Assembly: GCA_032433595.1 (NCBI GenBank)
Contig: JASWJB010000122.1
Coordinates: 48,864-112,863 of the forward strand
Direction of reading: 5' to 3'
Origin: Conoideocrella luteorostrata
Taxonomy: Eukaryota > Ascomycota > Sordariomycetes > Hypocreales > Clavicipitaceae
DNA: 64,000 bases
The notes below the pieces were generated by a model. That model saw only the letters and a list, made by a program, of their open reading frames with translations, had not been told where the DNA came from and searched no databases. Below, in pieces: positions 33,644 through 45,797 of this stretch. The translations under genes and the position numbers were made by a program. How positions within the stretch are numbered: the stretch's first letter is position 1; each line of letters starts with the position of its first letter.

Positions 33644-34688
33644 ATGGCTGCACACATGTCGTCCGCAGTGGCGGACGATGGCGACAACACCCCGATTCAA
33701 GTCCTCATTGCCCTCTATCCAGGGTTTGACCGTCTCGACTTGGATGGGCCATTGAAGGTCCTCAATACGGCTCTACACGATCCCAAGGACAAAAGTGAGT
33801 GACTTCATGAAATTATCTCCCTTGCATAATACATGTGGATGTCTTGATATTAATGTGTTCTGCAGCTTCCCAGGCCTTTGATGTGACTTTCGTCAGTGCT
33901 GAAGACCAGGAGGAGGTCAAACCCGACAAAGGTGAACCAATCAAGTCCCAGACCTCTTTCAAAGACGCACATAAAGATCTGGAGAACTATCACCTACTCG
34001 TCATCGTCGGCGGCCCTTCCGTGACCAAAATCCTTGACAAAGAACAAGAGCCACTTGGTCTCATTAACGACTTTGCCGAGCTCCAGAAGAGAGACCCAGC
34101 TACAGAACGCACTCTCTTCTCCGTGGGCACTGGGTCTCTCCTCCTCGCCAGGGAGAACATTCTGTCCGGCCTCTCTGCTACTACTCATCCCGATTATATT
34201 ACCAAGTTTGAGAATGAATGCAGCGATGCGGCCACCCGTCATTTGACAGAGCGTACGGATGTTATTGAAGACGCTCGATATGTCGTCAATAACCTCCGCT
34301 TTGATCTCGACGAGGGCGACGAAAGCCCATACATCCGCCGAAAATCAGACAGTGGACGCCGCCCTTCAAATGCTCGGTATGCACCACACAAGATAATGAT
34401 AGCATCCAAAAATTGAAATGAAAATGACATCTAGCTAACAGTTTAAATAATAGCAAGGGGAGCATGTCCTTCAAAAACTCCAACTCGCGCCGCGAGTCCA
34501 TTGTCCGACGTGCAGCCATGCGCCTCGGTGGACTTCGAGTCATTACGGCAGGACCAGAGAACTCTGGCACGGATGCAGCGTTGTATCTTGTCAGCGCTTT
34601 GGTTGATGATGGGTGTGCGGCGGAGGTGGCCAGGACCATGCAGTGGACCTGGAACAAGGGTGTTGTCGTCGATGGTCTCGACGTCTAA
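33644..34688 (+). CDS. DJ-1/PfpI-family protein lacking the nucleophile cysteine
   Basis: Three exons, 33644-33794, 33866-34376 and 34454-34688, give 298 residues. The fold markers are VLIALYPGFDRLDLDGPL, the strand HLLVIVGGPS, the elbow region LFSVGTGSLLLA and the later VITAGPENSGTDAALYLV. In most DJ-1/PfpI proteins the elbow holds a Cys two residues before the TG-type turn; here the position is Gly138 (codon GGC, one base from TGC). A stretch of about 50-60 residues rich in Ser and Arg (for example RRKSDSGRRPS and SRRESIVRR) is inserted before the final strand and contains intron 2. Without the Cys, classical amidase, glyoxalase or redox chemistry is unlikely; a binding or regulatory role is possible. 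No signal peptide. The RRxS motifs could be phosphorylated, which is inference. Confidence 0.8.
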
Positions 34689-35269
34689 ACGCTCATGCCG
34701 GCAGGACGTGCCGGCGATTGATTGTGGTCGTAATCTCATGTCACCGGAACGGATTTCTGGATTGATAGATTGGACTGCATCTGTGTAGCAAGACCAAACG
34801 ATACAAGGCTGTGTGATTTTAGTTTCAACTACCTGTAACCTAACCCACTCCAATCAATTGAATGAATTCAGGACCAACATTAATTTCCTCGTGAATAGCA
34901 CCATTCAACTAATTGTGGCCGATGATAGTGCCAAACACACATCCCTTCAACGCAACAGTACATCCGCAATACCCTCAAACATTGTCTCCCTCTCCGCCAA
35001 CCACCTCGTACACGACTCCTCCGTCACTGCCTACGGCTGTCCCACCTGAACGCACTCGCTGTCCCTTTCCAGCTGTTCGTACGCTAAGTCTACAAACCTC
35101 CCCACCGGCATGCCCATTGATCTGCTATGCCACTCGCCCATGTCATCATGCAATTCAGCTAAAAGAAAGAGAAGACACGTCAGGAATTCCAGCACTACAA
35201 GACGTATGCCCAAGTAGTTACACAAGCTCCAAAGGGGGATGGCGGGACTCATATCCAATAACCAATAAC

Positions 35270-35890
35270 TTATAAGAGGCTGAGGGAAATAAAGAGAGCC
35301 GCTTTGCACAACTGGGCGGCGAAATCTCCACAAACTTCACCTCCTTTCCCCTCGAGAAGTCAAAGAAGGCTCTCAGCACTGTCTTGCTGGCACCGTAGGC
35401 TGGCAACATCACGGCCGGCGCGGGACTGATGTGCGTCCCTGTGACAATCATTCCCGTTGAGGAACACGCAGTCCAGGCTGGAGTATTTCGTGACAAGCCT
35501 AATCGAGAGACATTGTAGTATTTGGCTCTTGTATTTTTAATTTTCTTAGTTCATGTATGCCTTTATACGTCGTTCCAGATGCATTTTATGGGTGTTGGTA
35601 TGGGTGCGGGTGCGTGATTAAGTATTCTAGGCCACGCTGGAGATAGGGCGGTACTCTAGAGGAACAACGTACGTGCCAATAAAGCCCCCCATACCATCCA
35701 CGTTAGTAACGTCGTACCGCACCGACGATGCCTTCTCCAGACCGTGCCTCGCGGCAAACGCATCAAGACGGTCCTGCCGACGTCCCACGGTGACAGCAAA
35801 GCAGACTTGGCTGATAAGTTTGTCGGCGGAGCAGGTACCCATGCCAGAGGTAGCGGCCACAAGATGGACGGCTATGTACTGACTGGGCAT
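35270..35890 (-). pseudogene. decayed short-chain dehydrogenase/reductase relic
   Basis: Two pieces in different frames resemble one SDR. The upstream piece (35890 to about 35640) has a cofactor-motif remnant AATSGMG, then the second strand VGRRQDRLDAFA and SSVRYDVTNVDGM. The downstream piece (from about 35490) has SSLDCVFLN in one frame, like the SDR strand-4 region, followed in another frame by MIVTGTHIS and the catalytic-type motif YGASK, then VKFVEISPP. The segment normally lying between strand 4 and the YxxxK helix is missing, as are residues after the YxxxK helix, and there are stops and frame changes between the pieces. The DNA between the pieces is A/T-rich non-coding sequence. This looks like deletion and frameshift decay, not splicing. 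Confidence 0.7.
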
Positions 35891-36166
35891 TTCCTAAAAG
35901 AAAAAACAAAGGATAGAATTACCTGCTAAGTGTTTAGTTTAGTTTTGAATAATAACTACATATAAGGAATGGTGTTGGTGATATTTCTGTTGTAGAGTTG
36001 GGATCCGTCCGCAGTGAAGTTATGTGCCTTTTTATGTTTGGAGGTAATGGGAGCCTGGCTATTTATATTGAACATTATCAGTTTGAATCAGCAAACACCT
36101 TATCCGAGCAAATGCCTTAAGCATAACTATTTGTGACGCTGACTTATCCTCTCACATGAACCTCGT

Positions 36167-39100
36167 CTAAATACTAGCCCGTCGAGGCGCTTTCGTCCGC
36201 CGCATAGCCTCCTTGGACCCCATCTCTTCGGTTTGCGGGAAGCCTCCTTCCTCTTTGAGTTTTTGCAGGAAATCCTGCCCAAACTTGAATCCCATCTGAT
36301 ACACCTCATCAAACTTATGGAAGTCTAGGGTGCCGTAGTCATCTACCGGTGGACGCATGTATATACAACCTGCCATTGTCTTTGCCCGTACCAACGCATC
36401 CACGCTCGACACATATGCTAGTCGACCTTGAATTTCTGCCAATGTCGGTGGATTGGGGTGGGACGACAGAGGATTCCATCTATTGAAGAAAGCCCACATG
36501 CCCGACAATGAATCACCGTACGTTTGGGGAGTGTCATCGTCGAGCGCCCCCACGTCAATAGCAAAAATGGTGTCCACACCAAGCCCCTTCATGTGAGACA
36601 CGGTCAAGTTATCCACATAGCCTCCATCCAGAAGCATGCTGCCCTCGTCACAAAGCGGTGGCAACAAGCCAGCAAGAGACATGGACGCGCGGATATATCG
36701 CCAAGCGTATCCACTTGTATGGAACTCTACTCGACTCTTGCTGATATTTGTTGTGTTGCAATAATACTCAAGCCAGAAATCTTCAATCTGCGTTTTGCCG
36801 AATGTCTTGAATATACCTCGGTTGAACTCGTGCCCTGTGGTATATGACGCCGATGGGTATGTTAGATCGAGCGCGAAGCGCCACAGACTAGCCATGCGGC
36901 CAAAGAACTTCTTGGCAAATCCGAACATAGGAACAATATCAGCATGCCGGGCATACAAAGCTCCCACAAACGCACCAATTGACGTGCCACCAATGACGTC
37001 GATAGGGATGCCAGCTTCCTCCATAGCTCGAATTATACCAATTTGGCTCATACCTCTGGCCCCTCCACCTCCAAGAACAAGGCCAATAGACTTTCCGCAG
37101 AGACGCCGAGCAAGACGATGGAAGTCGCTTTTGTATGGTGTGTCGGGTGAGTAGTATGGAATATGGTGTACTTTTCTGGACGTATATTTTTGGATCTCAG
37201 CTTGGAGCACCTGTACTCGCTCTTTGAGAGCTTGGCCGAGCCTCTTGGAGCGTGCATTATGAACGGGCATAGCATTTGTGCTGAACGGCATCTGAACATG
37301 GAAATGGCCACCATTGATCCACATGCGGTCGCGAAGCCATGATCGGGTCAAGCCCGAGCGAGAGAATCGCTCGTTATGTAACAGCACGAGCATCTTTCTT
37401 GCAGTTGACTTCATACCCAGCATGAAGCGCTCGTACTCTCCCGTTGCCGGAGATCCATCAGCAAGACCCACGAGCAAAATGCTGTCGGCTTGCGTTATGC
37501 AGGTCTGCGTCCACGGGGAGTTGACATTGGTATCTGACAAGATTGAATGTTAGCAATCCAGCCATATTTCGCATTATAGTAGCAATTAAAGTGAACAGAA
37601 ATCATGAAATCAGGAAAAAATTAGAGTTAAGAATACCATCAGCGGCATTGCCTTTGGTTCGGAAATTCTCATCATAAGGTGACATTTGAACGGGAAAAGA
37701 GACAAGCAAGTCAAAGTCTTACCTGCAACGTAAACAACGAGGCTGTATTTCTCTTCGAGATCCGCAAGATACTGAGTAAGGCGTAGTTTACCCATCTTAT
37801 TGAAAGCGTGCTTGCCGAGGTGATTCAGAATCGCCGCTTGGTTGAGGGAAGTAGCACCGTTGGGTGGACCAACTTGCGCCAGCGCGTTCATCAGACGATT
37901 TGCAAACTCTACCACTGGTACGCCCGCAGTGACTGGAAGGACGGCCACTGTTCGAAGATTCATTGTTGACTTTCTCTGGTTGTTCGTGGCGCCAGATCCT
38001 GCCTCTGTTGTGCTATTCTTGGGCGGGTCATCAACCACTGCTCTCATGCGAGAGGCAATAATCTTGGATATCTTGATTGTTATGTTTGGATGTTCTAGTG
38101 CCAAACTGTTGAACAGACTTCGAGGAAATTTGACCAGTTCAGTATCTCGAATGGCATGCAAAGTTCCCGGTCGGACCGTCTCTGTGAGCACTTCCAGCTC
38201 TCCTACGCTTTCACCTTGACCAAATTCTGCGAGTGCAGTCATGCCACCATCCTTGCGGTCTTCCACGAGACGGAGCCGGCCGTTGAGGACAATGTAAATG
38301 GCTTCCGATTCGTCGCCTCTGTGGAAGATAACCTGGCCGGCATTGACTTGCACCCATTCCAGAGCAAAGTCAATATGAAGAATAAGCCGTGGCAAAACAT
38401 GTGTCAGCCTCTTGGCCATAGTTAGTAGCACAATAGGATATCTATCCACGATTCTCTCCAAAGATGCTCTGGGAAGGAAGCCAACATAGACGTCAGTCTT
38501 GGCAACTACATCAATGAAAGATCGATACGACGACACACTTCCAATGTATCCAGCCAATCCACCAGGTTTAACTAGAGAGATACTGCGGCGAGTGCGGCCA
38601 GTTTTCTTTTGAGAATCCACCCCGTCAGAACGGATACTGAGAGACGCAGTGCTTGATGTTTGCAAGATACTCTGCGAGCCCTGCTCCGTAGTATATGTGC
38701 CTATGTCCAGGAACCCATCAATAACGTAGTAAAGGCCAGGGTTCCGTTCTCCTTGTTCCACCAGCACAGAGCCCTTTGGGAAGAAGACAATTTCAACCTC
38801 ATCCTTCATCTCATGGGACAGCATGTGCGCACTCGGTGGGGTGTGAACTGTCAAGCCGCCTGATGTGACTGATTCAGTCTCACCATCTGCAGAACCCTCC
38901 AGGGGGCCGATCAAACCAAAGGCGTTATTCGTACCAAACGCCTTGCGCCTGTGATCCGCAGAAAATAGCCGAGGGGAAGCCTCAATGGATTCTGGTTCAC
39001 GGGACGAGGAGCCATTCCCATCTAGACCCAGTGACTTGAACATACACTCGAGAATGCATGAGCGGAACAGATTGTCCTCATCAAGCGACTCTCGAGAATC

Positions 39101-40944
39101 CATAGGAATGCGTGTATGCCTTTGGGAGTCGAATGGATTGAAAGACCTATGAGCAAGTGGAGTGGCCAAGTCTTTCGTACCTCGTCCTGGGGTAGTCGCT
39201 GGATTGTTACTATTGCGGCTGTCCTGGACATTTGCAAGATCACCTGGATGGTCCTTGTCATGCTGCAAAGACTGAGGTTGCTGTTGTGGTGAGGACTCTG
39301 TGCTTCCCAGGATGGAAGCGGGCCGTTGCTTGGTCATGGACGACAGCATAGCTTCTTTACGTAACGTAGTGCTGCTAGAACGACGCCGCCTGGTTGCAGC
39401 TGCATTATGCAAAGCAATCCCGTTCATCTCTTCGTCGTCGGCAATTCGTGCACGTTCGTGTTTGAACTTTTCCTTCAACCTTGACAAGGCGTCACCTCGC
39501 AAAATGTTGGGAAGTTGGCATACTGTGTATTTGGTCATACCCTTTTCAGTTTGTAAGACTTCGCCAGTCAGGCCAAGATAGTCGAAGGCATGAGCCAGCG
39601 TTACTCTTTGAAAACGAGACAGAATCACATGTACGATATGTGCTGTAGCCTTGGGGTATATCCTGATGAGACGCCGGAACGCACTGGCTGGGATAATGGC
39701 AATAGTGGTGTCCACTGTAGCTCTAGCGATGATATCAGGGTGTGCAGAATGAGATGTTGTCCTTCCGGGCAGCTTTGGTCTCTGAGATTTTGTGGAAGGG
39801 GGTGCATCGAGTGAAATAGGAGGAATGCTAGAGTTGGGGGCGTGCAGATGGTCACTCGAATGCGTCTTTTCGTTGTTGTCATCTTCGAAAATTGTGTCGT
39901 GAATGACCTTGTGGCCTCCCTTTCCATCCAAATGTGGCGTGTTAGGCATGGAGACAGGATTGGGGTTAAATCTCTGGGTTCCAGATTCACCAATAGAACC
40001 ACGTCCCCGGTATTCAGCAGTTCCATTCGGCCGCAAAGGCGAAGAGTCCTCGTTGAGGCGGAGCTTAACATCCTCAGTGAAAAGTGACATGATGGAGAAG
40101 AGCGATGACATCGGGGCGCCATTGCGCACTTCTGTTAATAGCTGATATCTCTGCTGATCTGGCGCCGCATCATCATCACTGGACGAGCTCATGTCATGAG
40201 CCGTCGAAGTTTCGCGATGAGAGCGCCCCTGTCTGCCAGATTTGACAAAAATCTCCACTAGGCCATCAACAACAATGCAGAATCCCTTTTCTTCTTCCAA
40301 GTTGATTGTCTCACCAGCAATGAGCTTCCGGGTTTGCATGCTGCGCGTCAATTCATGGAAGACTGGACGTTCAAGGTAGCCGAAAATTTTGATAGCGCTC
40401 AGAAATTCGTCCAAGTAGCTTGCAAAGCCTCCCTTGCTGCCCTCCTCGTGCGTATCCGGGAAAAGATCTATTTCTGGTTCTTTCCTCTGGGGCTCCGGCG
40501 GCAAGCGCGAGTACATGTTGAGGATTCGGTATCTCACGATCCAACTGACAGCAGAAACGACTGCGGCCAGGACAAACATGCTAAGCAATGTGTGAGCCAG
40601 AAAGTTCTACACTCAATAATATGAGGGCAGGCATACAGCGTGGTGGCGTTCATAGTCACCGTCCAGCTAGTAGAAAACAAAGCATAGAGAAGTCTTGGAA
40701 TTGAAATAGTCACTGTACGAATAGCCCAGTATAAGACAGTGGAAGTCAGATGAAAAACCAGATAGAGAAGCCATCCAAAAAGGCCAAGCCAACCCGTAGA
40801 TTGGTGGGCGGCTACCACATCTGCGCTGGCGGCGTTCATGGTGTTGGCAAGCGTAAGAGGATCAGAGGAGTCGAGAGCAGCAGAAGTGAGCGTCGAGGTG
40901 ACGCCGCTTGCGACTTGCGCGACATTTGACAAGTCAGATGCCAT
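36167..40944 (-). CDS. NTE1: lysophospholipase NTE1 (patatin-like, neuropathy-target-esterase type)
   Basis: Three exons, 40944-40637, 40580-37723 and 37533-36167, give 1510 residues, typical for fungal NTE1. The junctions give [11 protein letters not shown] and [15 protein letters not shown]. The N-terminus has two or three membrane segments (about 45-130), then [11 protein letters not shown], and cyclic-nucleotide-binding-like domains separated by low-complexity linkers (one ends near [11 protein letters not shown]). The C-terminal patatin domain holds GGGGARG, the nucleophile Ser1240 in GGTSIG and Asp1358 in DGGYVDN, so the catalytic dyad is intact. It deacylates phosphatidylcholine and lysophosphatidylcholine at the ER. 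I took the ATG at 40944; the frame is open a little upstream but without another ATG. It diverges from GPN2 across 481 bp. Confidence 0.95.
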
Positions 40945-41425
40945 GGATGTGAGTGCTGCTGCTGCGAGTTGCGGCACGGCATTATGCTGCCAGTCTGTGC
41001 CAGGACAAGCAAAAGAGCAAGATGGCGAAACAAAAAAGAAAAGGCTGAAGGCCGGGGGCGAAAGGCGAGAAATAAATACGGACCCATAATCATGGGTTGA
41101 TGGTTTTTTTCAGAAGCTTGTGGTGCTGAGCTGGCTATCGCGGTCCACTTTGGCCGAAATTTGGCCGGAATACAGCGCCAGCAGCGGCTGATGAGCGACC
41201 ACGGCGCGGCGTCATAGTGTTTGGCCGCCACTAAAACAATGAATGGAGGGGCAGAAAACTGGACGCGAACCAATTCACATGCTACATCCGTCTTCACCCA
41301 ACAACCAACAGGACGGAATCTGCACTTGACGCGAATTAGAGAACTACAGTAGGCGAAACGACGCGTTACTTCGGTTGGAATAGGCATGCAGTATTAAGAG
41401 TCATCGGTGTCAATTTGGTGCAGTC

Positions 41426-42652
41426 ATGCCCTTTGCACAACTCGTTCTCGGAAGCCCCGGCTGTGGCAAGAGCACATATTGCGATGGCAGTGAGTACAAA
41501 TTTCGAAACTCGATCCAACAAATACATGTGCATATACTCTCAAAGCTAAACTACCCTTCTTTCAGTGCATCAGTTCATGGGTGCCATTGGCCGGGCTTGT
41601 TCCGTGGTCAACCTTGATCCTGCTAATGACCATACGAACTATCCTTGCGCACTCGATATCCGAAGTTTGATAAAACTGGAAGACATCATGCGGGATGACA
41701 GGCTTGGACCTAATGGAGGCATATTATACGCCCTTGAAGAGCTGGAACATAATTTTGAGTGGTTAGAGGAAGGGCTAAAAGAGCTAAGGGACGACTATAT
41801 TCTGTTTGACTGTCCTGGCCAGGTCGAGCTTTACACACATCACAACTCGTTGCGAAATATCTTTTATAAGCTGCAAAAGTCGGCGTTCAGGGTTGGTTGC
41901 CATTTACTTTTTGTTTCACCCACTAGTCGCAGCTTGTTACTTGCGCAACATATCTGACTTCTGTACAGTTTGTATGCGTACACTTGTCCGATTCCATCTG
42001 CGTTACGCAGCCGTCGTTATATGTTTCCAACGTCCTTCTATCCCTTCGAGCCATGATCCAAATGGACATGCCGCATGTCAATGTCTTATCAAAAATAGAC
42101 AAGGTCTCCGCATACGATGAACTACCCTTAAACCTCGAGTATTACACCGACGTCGACGACCTGACATACCTCACACCATACCTTGAAGCGGAATCGCCCG
42201 CTCTTCGCAGCGAAAAATTCGCAGGGCTCAATGAGGCAATTGCCAAAATGATTGAGGACTACGGGCTTGTCCGGTACGAGGTTCTTGCTGTCGAAAACAA
42301 GAAGAGCATGATGCATCTGCTCCGAGTAATTGATCGTGCTGGCGGGTATGTCTTTGGAGGAGCCGAGGGTGCCAACGACACCATCTGGGCCGTCGCGATG
42401 CGAAACGAAGCATCCATGATGGACGTAAAGAATATTCAGGAGCGGTGGATTGACGAAAAAGAGAATTATGATCGGATGGAGCGAGAGGCGGATGAAGAGC
42501 AAGCCAAGCTTGCCGAGGAGCAGGCCATGCAGTTGGACGAGCAAGCGCCGCCAGCTCCCGTGCCAGGGCAACCCTCCGCAGATATAGATGCCGACTTTGG
42601 AGACATGTCTGTGCCATCAGATAGTGGGATAAAAGTGGTTAGAAAAAAATGA
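41426..42652 (+). CDS. GPN2: GPN-loop GTPase 2
   Basis: Three exons, 41426-41489, 41566-41891 and 41969-42652, give 357 residues. The P-loop GSPGCGKST is at 9-17, the diagnostic GPN tripeptide at 69-71, the DCPGQVELYTHH switch region follows, and VNVLSKIDK supplies the base-specificity motif. GPN proteins help assemble and import RNA polymerase II; GPN2 acts with GPN1 and GPN3. The C-terminal tail is acidic and Ala/Glu-rich, then basic. Intron 2 uses the uncommon donor GTTGGT; it was chosen because it keeps frame and joins KSAFR to FVCVHLSD, the expected strand. The stop is only 17 bp from the stop of POP5 on the other strand. Confidence 0.95.
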
Positions 42653-42669
42653 TACCCCATATTGCATGT

Positions 42670-43294
42670 TCATCCATCGTCTTCGTCCATGCCATCTTCT
42701 AAGTTCCTGCCATCATCACCCAGAACATCCAGCATGACCTCCTCTGGCTGCAGCCGTAGCGATCGTGCAGCTTGGGATGTATTATCTGCGTGCTGTTTGG
42801 CTGCTAGGACCAGCTGTCTAGCCTGCCGAATGACCTCCTCTTCGGCTTTGCGAATGGTGCCGCTCACGCGAACGACCCGAAAGATGCAAGGACGGCCGTC
42901 CTTGGTAGGAATATGATCCATGCACGTCAATGCCGACCACAGCATCTGAAAGTGAGCTCTGGGACATCTCAAAATAAAAGTGGATGTTGCGAGGGATAAG
43001 TATTTCACTGTAAAAAAGTATCAGCGAAGGGGCTGTTACCGCGGAGGAACATTCGTAAAATCCAAATCAAATATAGAAATTACCTGACAATGTTCCCTCG
43101 AAAGCACCCGAGCCATAGTCGCCAAATAAGACCCCCACTTCAGCCTTGATGCCCTTCAACAGAACTTGAGGAGTCACCTTTTCGATGGTGGGCTGGTGTT
43201 GAGACACGAAATCGGGAACGCTGGGAGCAGATTTTCTGGTGTCGGGAGGGTAAATGATGTTGACGAGCAGGTACCGCTCCTTTAGACGGACCAT
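42670..43294 (-). CDS. POP5: RNase P/MRP protein subunit POP5
   Basis: Two exons, 43294-43084 and 43007-42670, joined over a 76-bp intron, give 182 residues. It starts MVRLKERYLLVNIIYPPD, the classic POP5 opening, and continues with LKGIKAEVGVLFGDYGSG, then YLSLATSTFILRCPRAHF and the C-terminal acidic tail GDDGRNLEDGMDEDDG. POP5 is a small RRM-like core protein of RNase P and RNase MRP, needed for tRNA 5' processing and rRNA maturation in the nucleolus. The ATG was set by the conserved first residues; frame extends upstream without homology. It shares a divergent promoter with the CnxE gene (326 bp between starts). Confidence 0.95.
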
Positions 43295-43620
43295 TTCGAA
43301 GCGGATATCGTAGAGTGAGGACTGTCGTGGTGATACGTGAAGTACGTCTTGAAGTTGAGAGCTTCGAGTCGCTGCAAAAAAAGATTGGATGAGGCTAAAG
43401 CGTTGTTCGCCGCGGCCCGCCAATTCTGTATGCACGGAGTAGCTTACATCGAGGTGGGGCTAGTTAGCTACGGACCAGACCAACTTATCACCCCACCGCC
43501 CTTCACAGCATCGCTTGTACTTTGTCTCTTACACAATCTTAGTTGGCAACATATCAATCATATAATTCAAATCAGCTTTGNNNNNNNNNNTTTTTTGAAT
43601 AACTTGCCACGTCTGCTACA
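43295..43620. promoter_or_regulatory. bidirectional promoter of POP5 and the MoCo gene
   Basis: Only 326 bp separate the two start codons, so both promoters and 5' leaders must lie here. A palindrome half site (ACGGAGTA) is at about 43435. Ten unresolved bases interrupt the sequence at 43581-43590. Confidence 0.55.
43581..43590. other. assembly gap (10 N)
   Basis: Ten N characters followed by a T run. The true gap length is unknown; it lies 30 bp upstream of the CnxE-type start codon and does not touch any coding exon. Confidence 0.99.
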
Positions 43621-45797
43621 ATGGACGGACCCCTCACAGCAGCAATCCTGATCGTGTCCACCACCGCAGCCGAAGACCCATCTACAGATGCATCCGCCTC
43701 TGTTCTCCGTGATGTATTTGCACAAGAGGGAGGCGATAGGTGGAAAATCTGGGGTGACAACATAGTATCAGATGACGTACTTGCCATTCAAAGGCAGCTT
43801 ATGCATTGGGCAGATAGTCTGGATGCTCCGAATCTGATCATTACCACTGGTGGCACAGGCTTCGCCGTCGCAGACCACACGCCCGAGGTTAGCGTTCTTC
43901 ATCGTAAGCAAATGTAGAGAGCAGTTGACTGAGATTTTGCCTCTTTTTCTTCCTCCTCTGTTTTAGGCCGTTAGTTCGTTATTTCACAAACAAGCCCCTG
44001 GATTGGTACATGCTATGCTGTCGACGTCCCTCGCAGTCACGCCATGTAAGTGCTCATCCCGGAGTACACTGTACAACATCGCTAACACCACTAACAGTTG
44101 CCATGATGTCCAGACCAGTAGCTGGTGTGAGAAACAAGTCTGTCATTGTAACACTCCCGGGATCTCCTAAAGGCGCCAGGGAAAATCTTCAAGCCATCAT
44201 CAAGACCCTCCCGCATGCCTGTCTCCAGGCCTCCGGAGCCAATTCGCGATCTCTTCATGCCGGCGGCATTAAAAAGCTTGAGTCTGAAGCAGGCATCAGC
44301 GACTCTAAACCTCAACCTCAACCTCAACCCCAATCTCCCCAGAGCCATAGCCATAGCCACAATCATCATCATCATCATCATGACCACGGTCAAGCTCATA
44401 GCCACAGCCATGGCAAGCTCGTCAGACACACTAAGCCCAACCCCGACATCAAAGCGCTATCCAACGACCCAACCCTCGGAGCCACCCGTCGACATCGCGA
44501 ATCCCCCTATCCCATGCTTTCCGTGGAAGACGCGCTATACCTCATTTCCGAACACACCCCCTCCCCAGACATTTTCACCTGCCTTGTAAACGACCAGATC
44601 ATCAACTCAGTTCTCGCAGAAGACGTTGCAGCTCAAGAAAGCGTCCCTGCCTTCCGCGCTAGCATTGTAGACGGTTATGCGGTAGTCGTCCCCAAAAACG
44701 GCAACATGAAGGGCGTATTCCCCATGACGGCGGTCTCACACGCCACGCCTGGGGAGATCAGATCTCTCAAGGAAGGCGAAATCGCACGCATCACCACCGG
44801 AGCACCCCTCCCGCCCGGCGCTACATCCGTCATCATGGTTGAAGACACTGTCCTAAAAACTATGACCGAAGACGGCAGAGAAGAGAAAGAAGTAGAGATT
44901 CAAGTCGAGGGCGTGAATGAAGGCGAAAACATCCGCGAAATTGGCAGCGATGTTACGAAAGGAACTGTCATACTCAAAAAGGGTGAGCAGATCTCTGGTG
45001 TGGGCGGCGAAATCGGCCTCCTAGCAGCTGTGGGCGTCTCCGAGGTCAAAGTCTACCGCAGACCAGTCATTGGTGTTTTATCCACAGGAGACGAAATCAT
45101 TGAATATAATCGGCCGGGGCCAATGCGACTAGGCGAAGTTCGGGATACCAATAGGATCACGCTCATTTCTGCGGCCAGGGAATGGGGTTTCGAGGTGGTG
45201 GACTTGGGTATCGCAAAGGACAAGTCTGGGTCGCTGGAGGAGACTCTCCGAAATGGACTACGACAGGCTGATGTGCTGATTACGACGGGTGGTGTTTCCA
45301 TGGGCGAGCTGGACCTGTTGAAGCCCACCATCGAGAGATCACTGGGTGGCACTATTCACTTCGGCAGAGTTGCCATGAAGCCTGGCAAGCCTACGACGTT
45401 TGCTACCGTCCCTGTGAAAGAGAATGATGGACGGCGCGTGTCCAAGGTAATTTTTTCGTTGCCGGGCAATCCGGCATCCGCGCTTGTCACATTCCACTTG
45501 TTCGTTTTACCGTCTTTGCATAAACAGTCTGGTGTGTCGCCGGTGGGATTGCCCAAGATGCCCGTGGCTCTGGGGCATGAGTTCCCGATGGATCCCAGGC
45601 CGGAGTACCATCGCGCGGTGGTGACGGTGGGCAAGGATGGAGTTTTGACGGCGAATAGTACGGGAGGACAACGCAGCTCCAAAGTTGGCAGCCTGAGATC
45701 TGCAAATGCCCTGGTGTGCATGCCAGCTGGGAAGGGGAAGCTGGATAAGGGGTCAATGGTAGATGCTTTGTTGATGAGTGCCGTTCGCGGTTTTTAA
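43621..45797 (+). CDS. cnxE: molybdopterin adenylyltransferase/molybdenum insertase fusion (gephyrin/CnxE type)
   Basis: Three exons, 43621-43887, 43967-44045 and 44098-45797, give 681 residues. The N-terminal MogA-like domain (about 1-155) has IITTGGTGFAVADHTPE then SSLFHKQAPG and VTLPGSPKGA. The C-terminal MoeA-like domain (about 230-681) has FRASIVDGYAV, ITTGAPLPPGA, VLSTGDEI, ITTGGVSMGELDLL and FSLPGNPASA. The two domains adenylate molybdopterin and then insert molybdate, the last steps of MoCo synthesis needed for nitrate reductase and xanthine dehydrogenase. The linker contains a PQ run and then a stretch at 198-220 with 13 His in 22 residues. Intron 1 starts GTTAGC. It converges on VMA16. 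Confidence 0.95.

Noticed and set aside
34443..34853. 136-codon minus-strand frame over the end of the DJ-1-like gene
   Set aside because: Antisense to a supported exon, with no recognisable content.
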